Of a DNA stretch of 30,574 nt, positions 30,520-30,574 are shown in pieces. The notes beneath the pieces were generated by a model. It worked only from the letters and a program-made list of their open reading frames with translations, was not told the DNA's origin and searched no databases. Numbering within the stretch: position 1 is the first letter of the stretch; the number at the start of each line of letters is the position of its first letter. The translations under genes were made by a program, and so were the position numbers. The stretch is from assembly GCA_964472565.1 (NCBI GenBank), contig CAYYNB010000064.1, positions 1-30,574 on the forward strand, written 5' to 3'. The DNA comes from DATAMF01 sp964472565 (GTDB taxonomy: Bacteria > Chloroflexota > Anaerolineae > Aggregatilineales > Aggregatilineaceae).

Positions 30520-30574
30520 CCCCCCCAAAAAAATTTATATTTCTAAATCAAATTTAGTGATACGATCAGGTACA

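Overview
The window is about 30.6 kb of GC-rich, gene-dense bacterial chromosome, nearly all read on the plus strand. I infer a member of the Chloroflexota, probably Anaerolineae-like. The grounds are the combination of secreted SH3b/glycosidase-like proteins, TolB-type propellers, GT-C glycosyltransferases, a T-box on pheS, tandem TIR proteins and many GC-rich dispersed hairpin repeats that even enter reading frames. The lineage is not proven from sequence alone.

Region 1 (1-12.2 kb) is an envelope/secretion neighbourhood. Four paralogous glycoside-hydrolase-like (clan GH-A type) proteins lie at 257-1879, 1964-5287, 7604-9031 and 10954-12246. Each is secreted or anchored by one N-terminal membrane segment. 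Three keep both catalytic glutamates. The largest has lost its nucleophile (Glu to Arg) and also carries a second, GH18-like domain with its catalytic Glu replaced, so it looks like a double pseudoenzyme. Between them lie an HD phosphohydrolase, a secreted Fes/EsterD-type esterase, a secreted WSPDG-repeat propeller and a Tam-like methyltransferase.

Region 2 (12.2-18.6 kb) holds a DinB-like protein, a GT39-like membrane glycosyltransferase, an RNA 3'-terminal phosphate cyclase (RtcA), a ribonuclease Z, and two tandem paralogous TIR-domain proteins sharing an unrecognised N-terminal domain. The TIR pair is the best candidate here for a defence or NAD-signalling function.

Region 3 (18.6-19.4 kb) is gene-poor and packed with repeats. 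It contains a 166-bp inverted-repeat element flanked by 10-11-bp direct repeats, inserted into a copy of a dispersed hairpin repeat. A cysteine-rich hypothetical gene with a palindromic promoter region follows, then a convergent GT-C glycosyltransferase on the minus strand whose reading frame contains two repeat copies.

Region 4 (22.1-29.7 kb) is the phenylalanyl-tRNA synthetase locus. A consensus-like promoter and a T-box leader with a TTC (Phe) specifier precede pheS. pheS and pheT are separated by a free-standing FAD-binding domain, map, a MazG-like protein and an M61-like peptidase. The last three of these are overlapping or nearly so, and the peptidase overlaps pheT by 4 bp. The peptidase gene carries an in-frame 84-bp repeat whose second copy (71/84 identical by hand count) opens the window.

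Region 5 (29.7 kb to the end) is a DUF433/DUF5615 toxin-antitoxin-like pair followed by a short ORF remnant and a bidirectional terminator. I saw no tRNA, rRNA, CRISPR array, transposase or phage gene.
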